Below, piece by piece: positions 1 through 8,197 of a stretch of DNA of 64,000 nucleotides. Location of the stretch: assembly GCA_015075375.1 (NCBI GenBank), contig JABTUM010000001.1:863201-927200 (forward strand). Direction: 5' to 3'. Numbering within the stretch: the stretch's first letter is position 1; each line of letters starts with the position of its first letter. The position numbers and the translations under genes are program-made. The notes under the pieces were generated by a model. The model saw nothing but the letters and a program-made list of their open reading frames with translations, was not told the origin of the DNA and made no database searches. Origin of the DNA: Planctomycetota bacterium (GTDB lineage Bacteria; Planctomycetota; SZUA-567; H5-PLA8).

Positions 1-108
1 GTTCATCGGATCGGTGACGAATGCGCCGCCGATCTTTTCGAGCGCCATGATTTCGCGAAAGCGCGCCACGCGCCCGCGCAACTCCGCCGCCGGAGGAACC
101 ACCGCCAT
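1..108 (-). CDS. M24 family peptidase (Xaa-Pro aminopeptidase type), N-terminal fragment
   Basis: Only the first 36 codons are in the window; the gene runs off the left edge on the minus strand. The start is the ATG whose complement lies at 106-108. The visible peptide has an LRGRVARFREIM stretch followed by GGAFVTDPMN, which resembles the creatinase/aminopeptidase P N-terminal domain (usually RLxxLRxxMxxxxLDALLVTDPxNxxYL). That domain precedes the metal-dependent pita-bread peptidase domain, which is not visible here. It follows hisH on the same strand after 27 bp, so the two may be co-transcribed, although their functions are unrelated. The family assignment rests on a short segment and should be held loosely. 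Confidence 0.6.
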   Translation of the reverse strand, partial: MAVVPPAAELRGRVARFREIMALEKIGGAFVTDPMN

Positions 109-135
109 GCCTGACTCCTTAGAAGCCCGTGAACC

Positions 136-768
136 TTACGCCGAAAGACTCTTTACCCAGTTCTCTAAGATGCGCAGCCCCACCCGCTGGCTCTTCTCGG
201 GGTGGAACTGACAGCCCGCCACCGCGCCCTTGCCGGCCGCCGCGCAAAATCGTCCGCCGTAATCGCTCGTGGCCAAGACCGTATCCTGAGCGCCGGGCGC
301 GACATAAAAGGAGTGCACGAAATAGACGCTCGAACCTTCTTCGAGCCCCTCGAATAATGGGTGGCTCGAGGCGAACGTGAGGCCGTTCCAGCCCATGTGC
401 GGAACCTTCAATCCGCCCCGCGCGCCAAAGGCTGCACCTTTAAAGAGCTTCACCTCGCCCGGCAGGATGCCCAGCCCCGCGACCCCGGGCGCCTCGTCGC
501 TGCGCTCGAAAAAAAGCTGCAAGCCCAGACAGATGCCCAATAGCGGACGGCCCGAAGCCGCGTACGCGCGCAGCGGACCGGAGAACCCGCGCTGATCGAG
601 CCCCGCCATACCGTCGCCGAAGGCGCCCACGCCGGGCAGCACCGCGGCCGGCGCGGCATCCAGTTCGGCCGCGCTCGTCACGAGTTTCGCTTCGGCGCCA
701 AGATGCGCGAAGGCCTTCTCCACGCTGCGCAGGTTGCCCAGCCCGTAATCGACGATCGCGATGGCCAT
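136..768 (-). CDS. hisH: Imidazole glycerol phosphate synthase, glutaminase subunit HisH
   Basis: This is the class I glutamine amidotransferase subunit that feeds ammonia to HisF in histidine biosynthesis (PRFAR to imidazole glycerol phosphate and AICAR). The 210-residue length is normal. The N-terminus MAIAIVDYGLGNLRSV is diagnostic of HisH. The nucleophile elbow GICLGLQ places Cys at residue 80, and FHPEKS supplies the catalytic His189 and Glu191. The oxyanion region PGVGAFGDGM is present. The ATG lies 9 bp after the stop of the prepilin peptidase gene, so transcription probably continues from that gene. No other his gene is visible, so histidine genes are dispersed in this genome. Confidence 0.96.
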   Translation of the reverse strand: MAIAIVDYGLGNLRSVEKAFAHLGAEAKLVTSAAELDAAPAAVLPGVGAFGDGMAGLDQRGFSGPLRAYAASGRPLLGICLGLQLFFERSDEAPGVAGLGILPGEVKLFKGAAFGARGGLKVPHMGWNGLTFASSHPLFEGLEEGSSVYFVHSFYVAPGAQDTVLATSDYGGRFCAAAGKGAVAGCQFHPEKSQRVGLRILENWVKSLSA

Positions 769-777
769 GGTTTAATC

Positions 778-2043
778 TCACACGAACGGCAACACCCAAG
801 GAAGTACGACAGGCGTACGCAAGAACCACCACCCAAAGACATCCAGTAGCAACGGATGGTAAAACACGACCAGTACCGCCGCCAGCGCCAACGATGGACC
901 GAAGGGAATGTAATTCCCCTCCAGCACCTCTTCCTTCTTGCCATCGGCGCGTTCACGAATCTCGCCTGTCGGCCAAGCGCCCGAAGCCATCATGCGCTTC
1001 TTGACCGGGTATGCGACCAGCAAATTGCACCCGATCACCGCACCCAGCACCGGACTGATCGGCGTGGGTTCATAGCCCAACATGCCCCCGCGTTGGCTGT
1101 AGATCGCCAGCATGATCCCTTCCACGACCAGTACGAATGCGCCCATGGCGAGCAAAATCCAATCCGGCGGAGGCCCGGCATCTTCGTCGCCTTCTTCGGG
1201 CATCTCGAAGGTCGGCCTGCGCGGTTTCCACGCATTGCTTAAGCGCCGTTGCTGGTAGCGGTCCCAAAACAGTTGTCCGACGCCAAGAAAACTGCCCAAG
1301 AATACGCCTACCAGCCAGACCAGCAGCGCCGGCTTCCATCCCAGCAAGGCGCCGATGGTGGCAACGAGGTGCGCGTCGCCTCCGCCCATCCCTTCCTTAC
1401 CCAGAAAGACGATGCAGACGAATCCGATCAGCCATAACACCCCGGCGCCCAAGATCACCCCTTGCAGACTGTCGAAAAGCGCATCCAGCCAAGGCGTCCC
1501 GGTCCAGGGGGTCATCGAATGATGCAGGTCGGGGGCGAGCGGCGCGATCAGAACGCCCACCAGAATCCACGGCCAAGTCGTCTGGATCGGAATCGTCCAA
1601 GTCTCCAGATCGACGAACGCGATGCAGATCATGTCGGCCACGATCAGGAGCGTTACCAGGAACAACGCGAAGGGCATCGGGTTCGGTAACCCGGGCGCCG
1701 TGGGCGCGTTAAGCCCGAAGTACTGCCAGGCGGCGAGCGCGTATAAAGCAGAAACCAGCGCCTCAACCATGAAGTAGCGGAACGGGATCGGCTGCTTGCA
1801 GGCGCGGCACTTCCCGTACAGGCCGATGTAACTGAGCAACGGGATGTTGTCGTACCAAGCGATCTGCGCTTCGCAGCGGGGACAGAAGCTGCGCGAACGC
1901 GTCAGCATGGAGATGTCCCGCGGCAACCGGTAGATCGCCGCGTTGACGAAGCTGCCGATGATGCCTCCGAAGAGGGCCGCGCTGATCACGAAGAACCAGG
2001 TCGGCACGGGCGGCACATCTACCTCCGTCGATTCATGGTGCAT
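778..2043 (-). CDS. Prepilin peptidase / N-methyltransferase (type IV prepilin-like leader peptidase)
   Basis: Bitopic to polytopic inner-membrane aspartyl protease that cleaves the leader of type IV pilins or type II secretion pseudopilins and methylates the new N-terminus. The N-terminal half carries GSFVNAAIYRLP and two CxxC pairs (CPRC and CRAC) flanking the cytoplasmic methyltransferase domain. The protease half carries the two catalytic aspartates, in VDLETWTIP and in GGGDAHL, the second being a variant of GxGDxK. At 421 residues it is much longer than the usual 260-290. A linker rich in acidic residues (around PEEGDEDAGPP) and at least two extra hydrophobic segments follow the second aspartate motif, so the C-terminus is an extension. 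No pilin genes are adjacent. Confidence 0.92.
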   Translation of the reverse strand: MHHESTEVDVPPVPTWFFVISAALFGGIIGSFVNAAIYRLPRDISMLTRSRSFCPRCEAQIAWYDNIPLLSYIGLYGKCRACKQPIPFRYFMVEALVSALYALAAWQYFGLNAPTAPGLPNPMPFALFLVTLLIVADMICIAFVDLETWTIPIQTTWPWILVGVLIAPLAPDLHHSMTPWTGTPWLDALFDSLQGVILGAGVLWLIGFVCIVFLGKEGMGGGDAHLVATIGALLGWKPALLVWLVGVFLGSFLGVGQLFWDRYQQRRLSNAWKPRRPTFEMPEEGDEDAGPPPDWILLAMGAFVLVVEGIMLAIYSQRGGMLGYEPTPISPVLGAVIGCNLLVAYPVKKRMMASGAWPTGEIRERADGKKEEVLEGNYIPFGPSLALAAVLVVFYHPLLLDVFGWWFLRTPVVLPWVLPFV

Positions 2044-2100
2044 TCCGTGCGGAAATTAGCGACTAAATTCCCACGCACGCGCACACAGGCTACTCACGGT

Positions 2101-2109
2101 TTATCCACA
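2101..2109 (+). other. Single DnaA-box consensus match
   Basis: TTATCCACA is an exact match to the DnaA box consensus TTATNCACA and lies in the spacer upstream of the prepilin peptidase gene. No second box, AT-rich unwinding element or dnaA/dnaN gene is seen nearby, so it is not evidence of an origin. A 10-bp palindrome GCAAATTTGC follows at 2129-2138. Confidence 0.3.
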
Positions 2110-2212
2110 GCTCCGCAGCATAACGAGTGCAAATTTGCATGCGCATCCAAAACACTTTTTGATCCTATGTGTTCTAATTTCACGCGACATTGGCTTCTTT
2201 TTAACTTTACGG

Positions 2213-2241
2213 TTGACTTGATGCAGTGCCAGTCTTATCAC
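2213..2241 (+). promoter_or_regulatory. Sigma-70-type promoter for the zinc-finger gene
   Basis: TTGACT at 2213-2218 and TATCAC at 2236-2241 are separated by 17 bp, the optimal spacing for a housekeeping promoter. The flanking DNA is AT-rich (ttctttttaactttacgg just upstream). The downstream gene starts at 2330, leaving a leader of roughly 80 nt. The assignment is from consensus only. Confidence 0.6.
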
Positions 2242-2329
2242 GCACGACGTCATCATTAACACTCATAGTCCATGTCGAAGGAAAAGTACTTCCAGGTCCC
2301 GTGGGGGGAAAACGGGTGGAGGAGGTATT

Positions 2330-2719
2330 ATGTCTCGTCGCGGCAACTGCATTGTGCCGGACTGTCCGAATCCGGTCCATGCGAAAGGCTACTGCCGCCG
2401 CCATTACGGCCAGATCTGGCGGCGAGGGATGATCTACGAAACGCCCCCGCGCGACAAGAGAGAGGACGGACTGAAGGGCGACCATCAGGAACGTCTGCGC
2501 TCTTTGGAGCGCGAATTGCGCCGCGCGCAGCAGATGTACGACATCGTGGTGGGATTCCAGGGGCGGCTCAAGTGGCGCCGCGAAATCGAAGCGGTCGAAA
2601 TCGAGATCCGCAAGATTCGCGACAGCCAGGAGCGCGTGGAACTGGAAGTGGAAGTCGGCGAAGAAGACGACGTGCCTCGCTTAGTGGCGCATGGCGCCGG
2701 CGCGGCCGGCGGCGACTAG
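2330..2719 (+). CDS. Small zinc-finger protein with charged helical tail, unknown function
   Basis: A 129-residue protein with a well placed GGAGGAGGT ribosome binding site immediately upstream of ATG 2330. Residues 7-25 form a C-x4-C-x9-C-x2-H arrangement (Cys7, Cys12, Cys22, His25) followed by YGQIWRRG. This resembles the small zinc-binding knuckle (C...C...GYCxxHYxRxxR) often found in phage and HNH-associated proteins. Residues 45-110 are highly charged and predicted helical (LRSLERELRRAQQ, EIEAVEIEIRKI), consistent with a coiled coil. The tail is glycine- and alanine-rich. The zinc knuckle suggests nucleic acid or protein binding, but no family is recognised. It has its own promoter and a strong hairpin after the stop, so it is probably a monocistronic unit. 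Confidence 0.8.
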   Translation: MSRRGNCIVPDCPNPVHAKGYCRRHYGQIWRRGMIYETPPRDKREDGLKGDHQERLRSLERELRRAQQMYDIVVGFQGRLKWRREIEAVEIEIRKIRDSQERVELEVEVGEEDDVPRLVAHGAGAAGGD

Positions 2720-2755
2720 CTGCTCGTCGAGCAAATGGTATTGGAAACTTGAGCT

Positions 2756-2784
2756 GCAGGCGGCCGTCATGGGCGGCCGCCTGC
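2756..2784 (+). terminator. Strong hairpin after the zinc-finger gene
   Basis: GCAGGCGGCCG (2756-2766) pairs perfectly with CGGCCGCCTGC (2774-2784) around a 7-nt loop. There is no clear T tract afterwards, so it is a terminator-like hairpin rather than a canonical intrinsic terminator. It lies 37 bp after the stop at 2719. Confidence 0.5.
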
Positions 2785-2881
2785 GGGCTTGAGTGCTCAC
2801 CGGTCCACTCCGTTGCGCCCTGCCACGGAGGGCCGACGGCCGGACGGTCTTCGAATTCCATATCAGGGTGCGTCTGCCCCG

Positions 2882-3127
2882 ATGCCTGCCGACTCAGAAC
2901 CCGCACCGCCTCGAGAAGGGCGTTGCCCGCGCTGCGGCAAGCGCTTCGCCTACGCTTCCGTCAAGGCCCACAAACCTTTCCCTTTCTGCTCTCCCAAGTG
3001 CCGCAACGTCGATCTGGGCTTATGGTTCCGTGAGGAGTACAAAATCTCCTCGCCGCTCCAGCCCGGCTCGAACGAAGACGAAGAAGATCCCCCGGAAGGC
3101 GACTTTGACGACGGAACGGGCAGGTAG
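2882..3127 (+). CDS. yacG: YacG family zinc-binding protein (DNA gyrase inhibitor type)
   Basis: The 81-residue protein carries a treble-clef zinc site with Cys15, Cys18, Cys36 and Cys40 (CPRCGK and FCSPKC) followed by RNVDLGLWFREEYKI, the classic YacG signature (CRxIDLGxWxxExYRI). YacG of E. coli binds GyrB and inhibits gyrase; that role is taken from the family. An in-frame upstream start exists at 2789, but the added residues do not resemble the family and overlap the spacer. The ATG at 2882 puts the first cysteine pair at the usual distance. The tail is acidic (NEDEEDPPEGDFDD). YacG acts alone, so position says little. Confidence 0.85.
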   Translation: MPADSEPAPPREGRCPRCGKRFAYASVKAHKPFPFCSPKCRNVDLGLWFREEYKISSPLQPGSNEDEEDPPEGDFDDGTGR

Positions 3128-3245
3128 CCGCCCGCACAATAGGATTATAGAAATAAACCCCTGCGGGTGATATATTTAGTGCGTGTGCCGCATGGCCGGA
3201 TTCGGCTCGACCGGATAGGCCCGCGCGCCGTCTGGAGCTGCGCTC

Positions 3246-3461
3246 ATGATGACCTTGGCCTTCCTTCAGAATATGGGGATGTGGGAATGGATCGTCATCC
3301 TCATTGTAGTCCTGCTGATATTCGGAAGCCGCCTGCCGGGACTGGGCCGCTCGCTGGGCCGTTCGGTCAACGAGTTCAAAACTGGACTTAAGGAAGGTCA
3401 AGAAGAAGGCGCCACGGAGGCCAAGAGCACGCCGCCGGCGGAAGCCGCTAAGAAAGATTGA
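3246..3461 (+). CDS. tatA: Sec-independent protein translocase TatA/E-like
   Basis: A 71-residue single-span membrane protein of the twin-arginine translocation pathway. After a short N-terminal segment comes a hydrophobic helix (WIVILIVVLLIFG), the FG hinge and SRLPGLGRSLG, then an amphipathic helix (NEFKTGLKEG) and a charged soluble tail. This order is diagnostic of TatA/TatE. The ATG at 3246 is followed by a second in-frame ATG, so the start could be 3249. It precedes a second TatA/B-like gene by 50 bp. No tatC is in the window. Confidence 0.92.
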   Translation: MMTLAFLQNMGMWEWIVILIVVLLIFGSRLPGLGRSLGRSVNEFKTGLKEGQEEGATEAKSTPPAEAAKKD

Positions 3462-3511
3462 GGCCCCTTTTCCAGTCGGCGTCTACCTGTTCGGACACAG
3501 GAGCCGTGGTG

Positions 3512-3856
3512 ATGCAGTCCCTCGCATTCCTATCCAACCTAGGCGGCACGGAGATCGTCGTCATCGCGGTGATCGCGTTGCTGCTCTTCGGAAAGCGGCT
3601 GCCCGAGGTCGCCAGGAACTTCGGCAAGGGTATGGCTGAATTTAAGCGCGGAATGAACGAAGCGACTTCCGAGGTCAAGCGCGAGATGGATCAGGCCGCC
3701 GATGCCGCGGAAGCCGCCAAGCGCGAAGTGGAAGCCGACGTGCAGAAAATGGATGCCGACGCGGCCAAAGCAGAACCCGGCGCCACGAAGGCCGTCGCAT
3801 CTCCCGAGCCGGTTCCGCCCGAAAAGGCGCCCAGCCATGAAGTCGATCCGGCCTGA
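3512..3856 (+). CDS. Second TatA/TatB-like twin-arginine translocase component
   Basis: A 114-residue paralogue of the preceding gene. It has a membrane helix (IVVIAVIALLLFG), the hinge and KRLPEVARNFGKG, and a long charged amphipathic region (MAEFKRGMNEATSEVKREMD). An alanine- and proline-rich tail ends with PSHEVDPA. The longer charged region would suit a TatB-like role, but the KRLPEVAR motif is also TatA-like, so I do not assign a letter. The start is ATG 3512 with AGGAGCC 8-14 bp upstream. An upstream in-frame start at 3458 would put a non-family leader before the helix. Tandem tatA-like genes suggest that one copy supplies the TatB function. Confidence 0.88.
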   Translation: MQSLAFLSNLGGTEIVVIAVIALLLFGKRLPEVARNFGKGMAEFKRGMNEATSEVKREMDQAADAAEAAKREVEADVQKMDADAAKAEPGATKAVASPEPVPPEKAPSHEVDPA

Positions 3857-3910
3857 CCCGATTTTACTCCGTCCACTTTCTCCGACTCGAAAACCCGCTA
3901 AGGTAGCGTC

Positions 3911-6358
3911 GTGCGCGTTCGATCGCGCACGCACATGAACGAACGAAACGATCTCATCCTGAGCGACCTCAACCCGCCGCAGCGCGAGGCGGTGGAGACG
4001 CTCGAAGGACCGCTCCTGATCCTGGCCGGCGCCGGGTCGGGCAAGACGCGCGTCGTCACGCGCCGCATCGCCAACCTCATCCGGCACGGCGCGCGGCCTT
4101 GGCAGATCCTGGCCATCACCTTCACGAATAAAGCCGCCGGCGAGATGCGACATCGCGTCGAGGACCTGGTGGGCGGCGCGGGCGTCTGGATCAGCACCTT
4201 TCACAGCTTCTGCGCGCGGCTGCTCCGGCGCGAGGCGACGCACCTGGGTCTCACGCCCGACTTCACGATCTACGACGAGGATGACGCCGAACGCGTCCTG
4301 AAAGACGTCGCGAAGACGATGAATCTGGAAGATCAACGCTACTCGCCGCGCAAGCTGCGAGGCACGATCTCGCATTTGAAGTCCCAAGTCGTGCAGCCAC
4401 GGGACCTGGCCGGCGGCACGTTCCACGAGCGTCTGCTCAAGGAAGTCTACGAAGGCTATGTGAACGCCTTGCAGCGCAACCAGGCCATGGATTTCGACGA
4501 TCTGCTGCTGCGCGCCGTCGACCTGCTCCAGACCAATCCCGAAGTGCTCGCACGCACGCGCGACCGCTTCCGATACGTGCTCGTGGACGAGTACCAGGAC
4601 ACCAACGGCTGCCAGTACCATCTCGTTAAACTCCTGGGCCAACAGCACCGCAACGTCTGCGCGACCGGCGACCCGGACCAGTCGATCTACGCTTGGCGCG
4701 GAGCCGACGTGCGCAACATCCTCTCCTTCGAAAAGGACTTCCCTGAAGCCCGCGTGGTGCGGCTGGAGCAGAATTACCGCAGCACCAAACACGTCCTCGC
4801 AGTCGCGCAAGCCGTCATCCAGCACAACACGCAGCGCAAAGAACGCGACCTCTGGACCGAGAATCCGGAAGGTCCGAAGGTGACGCTCAAGGTCGTGGGC
4901 GACGCCGAGTTGGAAGCGTATGAGGTCGTCAAGCGGATCGGCGCGCTGGAGAAGAGCGGGCGGCGGCACAGCGAGGTCGCGATCTTTTACCGCACCAACG
5001 CGCAGAGCCGGCCTTTCGAGACTGCGCTGATTCAGGCCGCGATCCCCTACCAGCTCATCGGCGGAACTCCCTTCTACGAGCGCCGCGAAGTGAAAGACGT
5101 GCTGGCCTACCTGCGCCTGATCGTCAACCCGAAGGACGACGTCAGCTTTACCCGCGTGATCAACACGCCGCGCCGCGGGATCGGCGACAAGACGGTCGAT
5201 CTCATCGCGCAGCACGCCGCCCGGCTGGGCTGTTCGATGCTGGAATCGCTCGACCATGAAGACTGGATGCGCAGCGAACTGAAGCCCAAGGCGCGCAAAG
5301 ACCTCTTCGCCTTCGCGCGGCTGATGGACGGCCTGCGCGCGCTGCCGCGTCATCCTGTCCGCGATGTGACCATCCGGGTCGTCGAAGACTCCGGACTCAA
5401 GACGGCCCTCGAGCAGGCCGGCGAAGACGAACGCATCGAAAACGTGGAACAGTTGGTCAACGCCGCCGCGCAATACGACACCGATCATCCGCTGCCCGAT
5501 GAAAACGCCGAACCGGACGAGCCCGGCGCGCTCGACGGCGCCGAGGACCGGCCCGACGCGGGCCCTTCGCTCTCCGGTTTCCTGGAGAACGCGGCGTTGG
5601 TGGCAAGCACCGATTCGTACGAAGCCGGCGCCGACCGCGTCACGCTGATGACGCTGCATATGGCCAAGGGCCTGGAATTTCCCGTCGTCTTCCTGGGCGG
5701 CATGGAAGAAGGCCTGCTCCCGCTCATCCGGGCCTCCCAGGGTTCGGGGCTGCCCGGAAAAGAAGACGAGGACGAAGCGCAGCAGAAGCTCGCACTGGAG
5801 GAGGAACGGCGCCTATTTTACGTCGGCGTCACGCGCGCCATGGGGCAGCTCACGCTGCTTCGGACGCACTACCGCGCGCGCTACGGGCGCAGCGAACACA
5901 GCGTGCCGTCGCGATTCCTCGACGAGATCCCGCCCGAGCTGTTGGAGGTGGAGGAAGACGAAAGCTCGTTCTCGGGCGGCTACGGCGCGCGCGACTGGCG
6001 CCGCTCCTTCGCCGGATTGGGCTCGCTCCAAAAGCCCTCGGCCCGCTCCTTCGAGGCCAAGCCCGCCGCCCGCGGCGGCGGTCCGGCGCGTTCCTTCGAG
6101 GAATTCGAAGCCGAGTTGGACGACTTCGCGCGCGATCGGGCCGAACCGCCAGCGGTTACCGAAGGAATCGACACCAGCGACGGGCAGCTCGAAGACGGCG
6201 GCTTCGGCGTCGGCGATCGCGTCCTGCATCCCAAGTTCGGGATCGGCCGAATCGAATCCTTCAGCGGCGGCGGGCTCTCGCGCAAAGTCACCGTGTACTT
6301 CCAGAAGGTCGGCAAGAAGCAGTTGCTGCTCTCGCTTTCGCGCCTGCAACGAGCCTGA
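3911..6358 (+). CDS. pcrA: ATP-dependent DNA helicase, UvrD/PcrA family
   Basis: An 815-residue superfamily 1A 3'-5' helicase, expected to act in nucleotide excision and mismatch repair and in clearing RecA filaments. Motifs appear in order: Q-motif region LNPPQREAV, Walker A AGAGSGKT (residues 39-46), motif Ia ITFTNKAAGEM, Walker B VDEYQDTN, motif III GDPDQSIYAWRGA, motif IV QNYRST, motif V LMTLHMAKGLEFP, and motif VI FYVGVTRAM. The C-terminal ~60 residues (GDRVLHPKFGIGRI) form the tudor-like domain typical of PcrA/UvrD. The start is GTG 3911 (with AAGGTAG upstream) or ATG 3935; the latter has no clear ribosome binding site but matches the usual N-terminus better. Confidence 0.95.
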   Translation: MRVRSRTHMNERNDLILSDLNPPQREAVETLEGPLLILAGAGSGKTRVVTRRIANLIRHGARPWQILAITFTNKAAGEMRHRVEDLVGGAGVWISTFHSFCARLLRREATHLGLTPDFTIYDEDDAERVLKDVAKTMNLEDQRYSPRKLRGTISHLKSQVVQPRDLAGGTFHERLLKEVYEGYVNALQRNQAMDFDDLLLRAVDLLQTNPEVLARTRDRFRYVLVDEYQDTNGCQYHLVKLLGQQHRNVCATGDPDQSIYAWRGADVRNILSFEKDFPEARVVRLEQNYRSTKHVLAVAQAVIQHNTQRKERDLWTENPEGPKVTLKVVGDAELEAYEVVKRIGALEKSGRRHSEVAIFYRTNAQSRPFETALIQAAIPYQLIGGTPFYERREVKDVLAYLRLIVNPKDDVSFTRVINTPRRGIGDKTVDLIAQHAARLGCSMLESLDHEDWMRSELKPKARKDLFAFARLMDGLRALPRHPVRDVTIRVVEDSGLKTALEQAGEDERIENVEQLVNAAAQYDTDHPLPDENAEPDEPGALDGAEDRPDAGPSLSGFLENAALVASTDSYEAGADRVTLMTLHMAKGLEFPVVFLGGMEEGLLPLIRASQGSGLPGKEDEDEAQQKLALEEERRLFYVGVTRAMGQLTLLRTHYRARYGRSEHSVPSRFLDEIPPELLEVEEDESSFSGGYGARDWRRSFAGLGSLQKPSARSFEAKPAARGGGPARSFEEFEAELDDFARDRAEPPAVTEGIDTSDGQLEDGGFGVGDRVLHPKFGIGRIESFSGGGLSRKVTVYFQKVGKKQLLLSLSRLQRA

Positions 6359-6363
6359 CGGCC

Positions 6364-6813
6364 ATGGCGCGCGCGACCCTCTCGCTCTCCGAGGCTTTGC
6401 GCACCGAAGCGATCGTCTATGCGCGCGAGGCCCTGCCCGAAGAAGCGTGCGGCTTCCTGCTTGGAAGCGAAGCCGCGCCGGATGCGTTTCGCGTCGAAGC
6501 TATTACCGCCGCGCGCAACCTGCACCCGCATCGCGAAGACCGTTTTCTGATCGATCCGTTGGAGTACGCGAAGGCCGAGCGGCGCTGCGCGCGGCATGCG
6601 GGCTGGCGCGTGCTGGGCTTCTGGCATTCGCACCCGGCCAGCCCGCCGCGCCCCTCGCCGATCGACTTGGAGCAGGCGCAAGGCCTGCACGCGAGTTTCC
6701 CCGCGCACTACGTGTACGTCATCGTGTCGTTGGAGGTTCCCGACGCGCCGGCGCTGGCCGCATGGCGGCTCGACGCACATGCCGCGGCGTTCGAAGCACT
6801 CGGCCTGAGGTAG
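6364..6813 (+). CDS. JAMM/MPN domain metallopeptidase (M67 family)
   Basis: A 149-residue stand-alone JAMM domain. The zinc signature HxHx7SxxD is met exactly by HSHPASPPRPSPID. The upstream catalytic glutamate lies in EEACGFLLG around residue 26. Small bacterial JAMM proteins of this type (Mec+/CysO-peptidase-like) remove C-terminal residues from ubiquitin-like sulfur carrier proteins or act in cofactor and siderophore pathways. No sulfur carrier gene is adjacent, so the substrate cannot be named. The ATG is 5 bp after the helicase stop, which implies co-transcription. Confidence 0.9.
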   Translation: MARATLSLSEALRTEAIVYAREALPEEACGFLLGSEAAPDAFRVEAITAARNLHPHREDRFLIDPLEYAKAERRCARHAGWRVLGFWHSHPASPPRPSPIDLEQAQGLHASFPAHYVYVIVSLEVPDAPALAAWRLDAHAAAFEALGLR

Positions 6814-6817
6814 CCGC

Positions 6818-8104
6818 TCAGGCGCCGTGCGGCCTCGGACCTTCGAGCCGGCGCTTGCGCTTCCGCATCGGGCGCTCGGGCGCCGCGGGCGCGGGCTTGG
6901 CTCCGAACAATTCCTTTACCGATCCGAGCAACTGGCCCAGCGCGGCTTGCGGCTTCGCCGCTGGATGCGCGGCATCCACGTCGAAACGCCGGCGCTTGCG
7001 CTCGGGTATCGCTCCCGGATTCGGCGCGGCAGGGGTGCGCGCGGCGGGCCGCAGCTTGCGCGCAGAACCCACCGCCGGCCGGGTACTCGAGGAACTGCCG
7101 CCATCGCGCTGCGCGCCGTGGCCCTCGGAGCCCGGCCGCGCGAAGAGCAAGTCCTCGCCGGCCAGCAGCCGTTCGATGTCCGTCGCCAAAGCGCGCGCGC
7201 TACGGTAACGCGCCTCGGGCTCCTTCTGCATCAGTTTCTGGCACACCAGCGCCGCCTTCGGCGAGATCTTCGAATTCCCCTTCCGCGGATCGGGAACCGG
7301 CGCGGTCACGTGTTGGCGCATGATGGCCTGGGATTCGACGCCGTCGTACGGAATCCGTCCGGTGAGCATCTGGAACAAAACCACGCCCAGGGAGTACAGG
7401 TCCGCGGCGGGCGTCAGCCGCGCGACGCCGCAAGCCTGCTCCGGCGCGATGTAAAACGGCGTGCCCACCGTGTACTCGGTATGCTCCTGAGCGGTCCCGG
7501 GCGCGCATTTCAGCCAGGTCCCGGCCAGCCCGAAATCGGCCAGCTTGGCCGAACCGTTCGCATCCAGGAGCACGTTGTCCGGCTTCACGTCTCGATGCAG
7601 CACCTCCTGCCCGTGAGCATGCTCCAGCGCCCGGGCGACCTGCAAGGTGATGCGCAGCGCCTCGCGTTCGCGCAACAGCCGTCCGGTCTCGGTCAGCTTC
7701 TGGTCCAGCGAAGGCCCGTCCACGAACTCCATCGAACAGAACAGGGTGCCTGCCAGTTCCCCCGCGTCGTAGCCGCGGACGATGTGCGGATGATCCAACC
7801 GCGCGACGGATTGCATTTCCTGCAGGAATCGGAGCCTGAATTGAGGGTCTTTCGCCAGGGACGGGCGCAGGAATTTCAGCGCCACCAGGCGATCCATTAA
7901 AAGGTGGCGCGCTTTGTAGACGACGCCAATGCCGCCGCTGCCGACGGGATCGAGGATCTCGTACGGGCCCAGCACCGCGCCAAACGCGAGCAGACTAAGC
8001 TCGCTGCGCGCCGGCCGGACTCGTTCCACGGCCTTTTTCTCCAACTCGGCCTGCCGCATACGCTTTCCAGCTCCTTCACGCAAGACTTCCCCTCCATCGG
8101 TCAT
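6818..8104 (-). CDS. Serine/threonine protein kinase (Hanks type), cytoplasmic
   Basis: The kinase domain spans roughly residues 45-310 of a 428-residue protein: glycine-rich loop VGSGGIGVVYKA, ATP lysine in VALKFL, catalytic loop LHRDVKPDNVLL, DFGLAG activation start, and APEQACG. The C-terminal ~120 residues are proline-, arginine- and alanine-rich with a basic end (RPMRKRKRRLEG). No transmembrane segment or extracellular sensor is visible, unlike many PASTA or planctomycetal kinases. The start is uncertain: GTG 8197, ATG 8104 and ATG 8059 are in frame. 8104 is chosen as a compromise, and 8059 has an AGGAG 11 bp upstream. It converges with the JAMM peptidase gene, 4 bp apart. Confidence 0.9.
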   Translation of the reverse strand: MTDGGEVLREGAGKRMRQAELEKKAVERVRPARSELSLLAFGAVLGPYEILDPVGSGGIGVVYKARHLLMDRLVALKFLRPSLAKDPQFRLRFLQEMQSVARLDHPHIVRGYDAGELAGTLFCSMEFVDGPSLDQKLTETGRLLREREALRITLQVARALEHAHGQEVLHRDVKPDNVLLDANGSAKLADFGLAGTWLKCAPGTAQEHTEYTVGTPFYIAPEQACGVARLTPAADLYSLGVVLFQMLTGRIPYDGVESQAIMRQHVTAPVPDPRKGNSKISPKAALVCQKLMQKEPEARYRSARALATDIERLLAGEDLLFARPGSEGHGAQRDGGSSSSTRPAVGSARKLRPAARTPAAPNPGAIPERKRRRFDVDAAHPAAKPQAALGQLLGSVKELFGAKPAPAAPERPMRKRKRRLEGPRPHGA

Positions 8105-8197
8105 TGGAGCACATCCAAGGCCAACTCCGCGCGCCACAGCAGGCGGTCCGCTGAACCAACGACGTTCGCTAAATGCGCACCCACTTCCATTCGCCAC

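Noticed and set aside
2101..2138. Replication origin suggested by a DnaA box and palindrome
   Set aside because: Only one box, and no dnaA, dnaN or AT-rich unwinding element nearby.
3539..5659. 706-residue minus-strand ORF opposite pcrA and the tat region
   Set aside because: The opposite strand carries complete helicase motifs and the ORF contains no family features.
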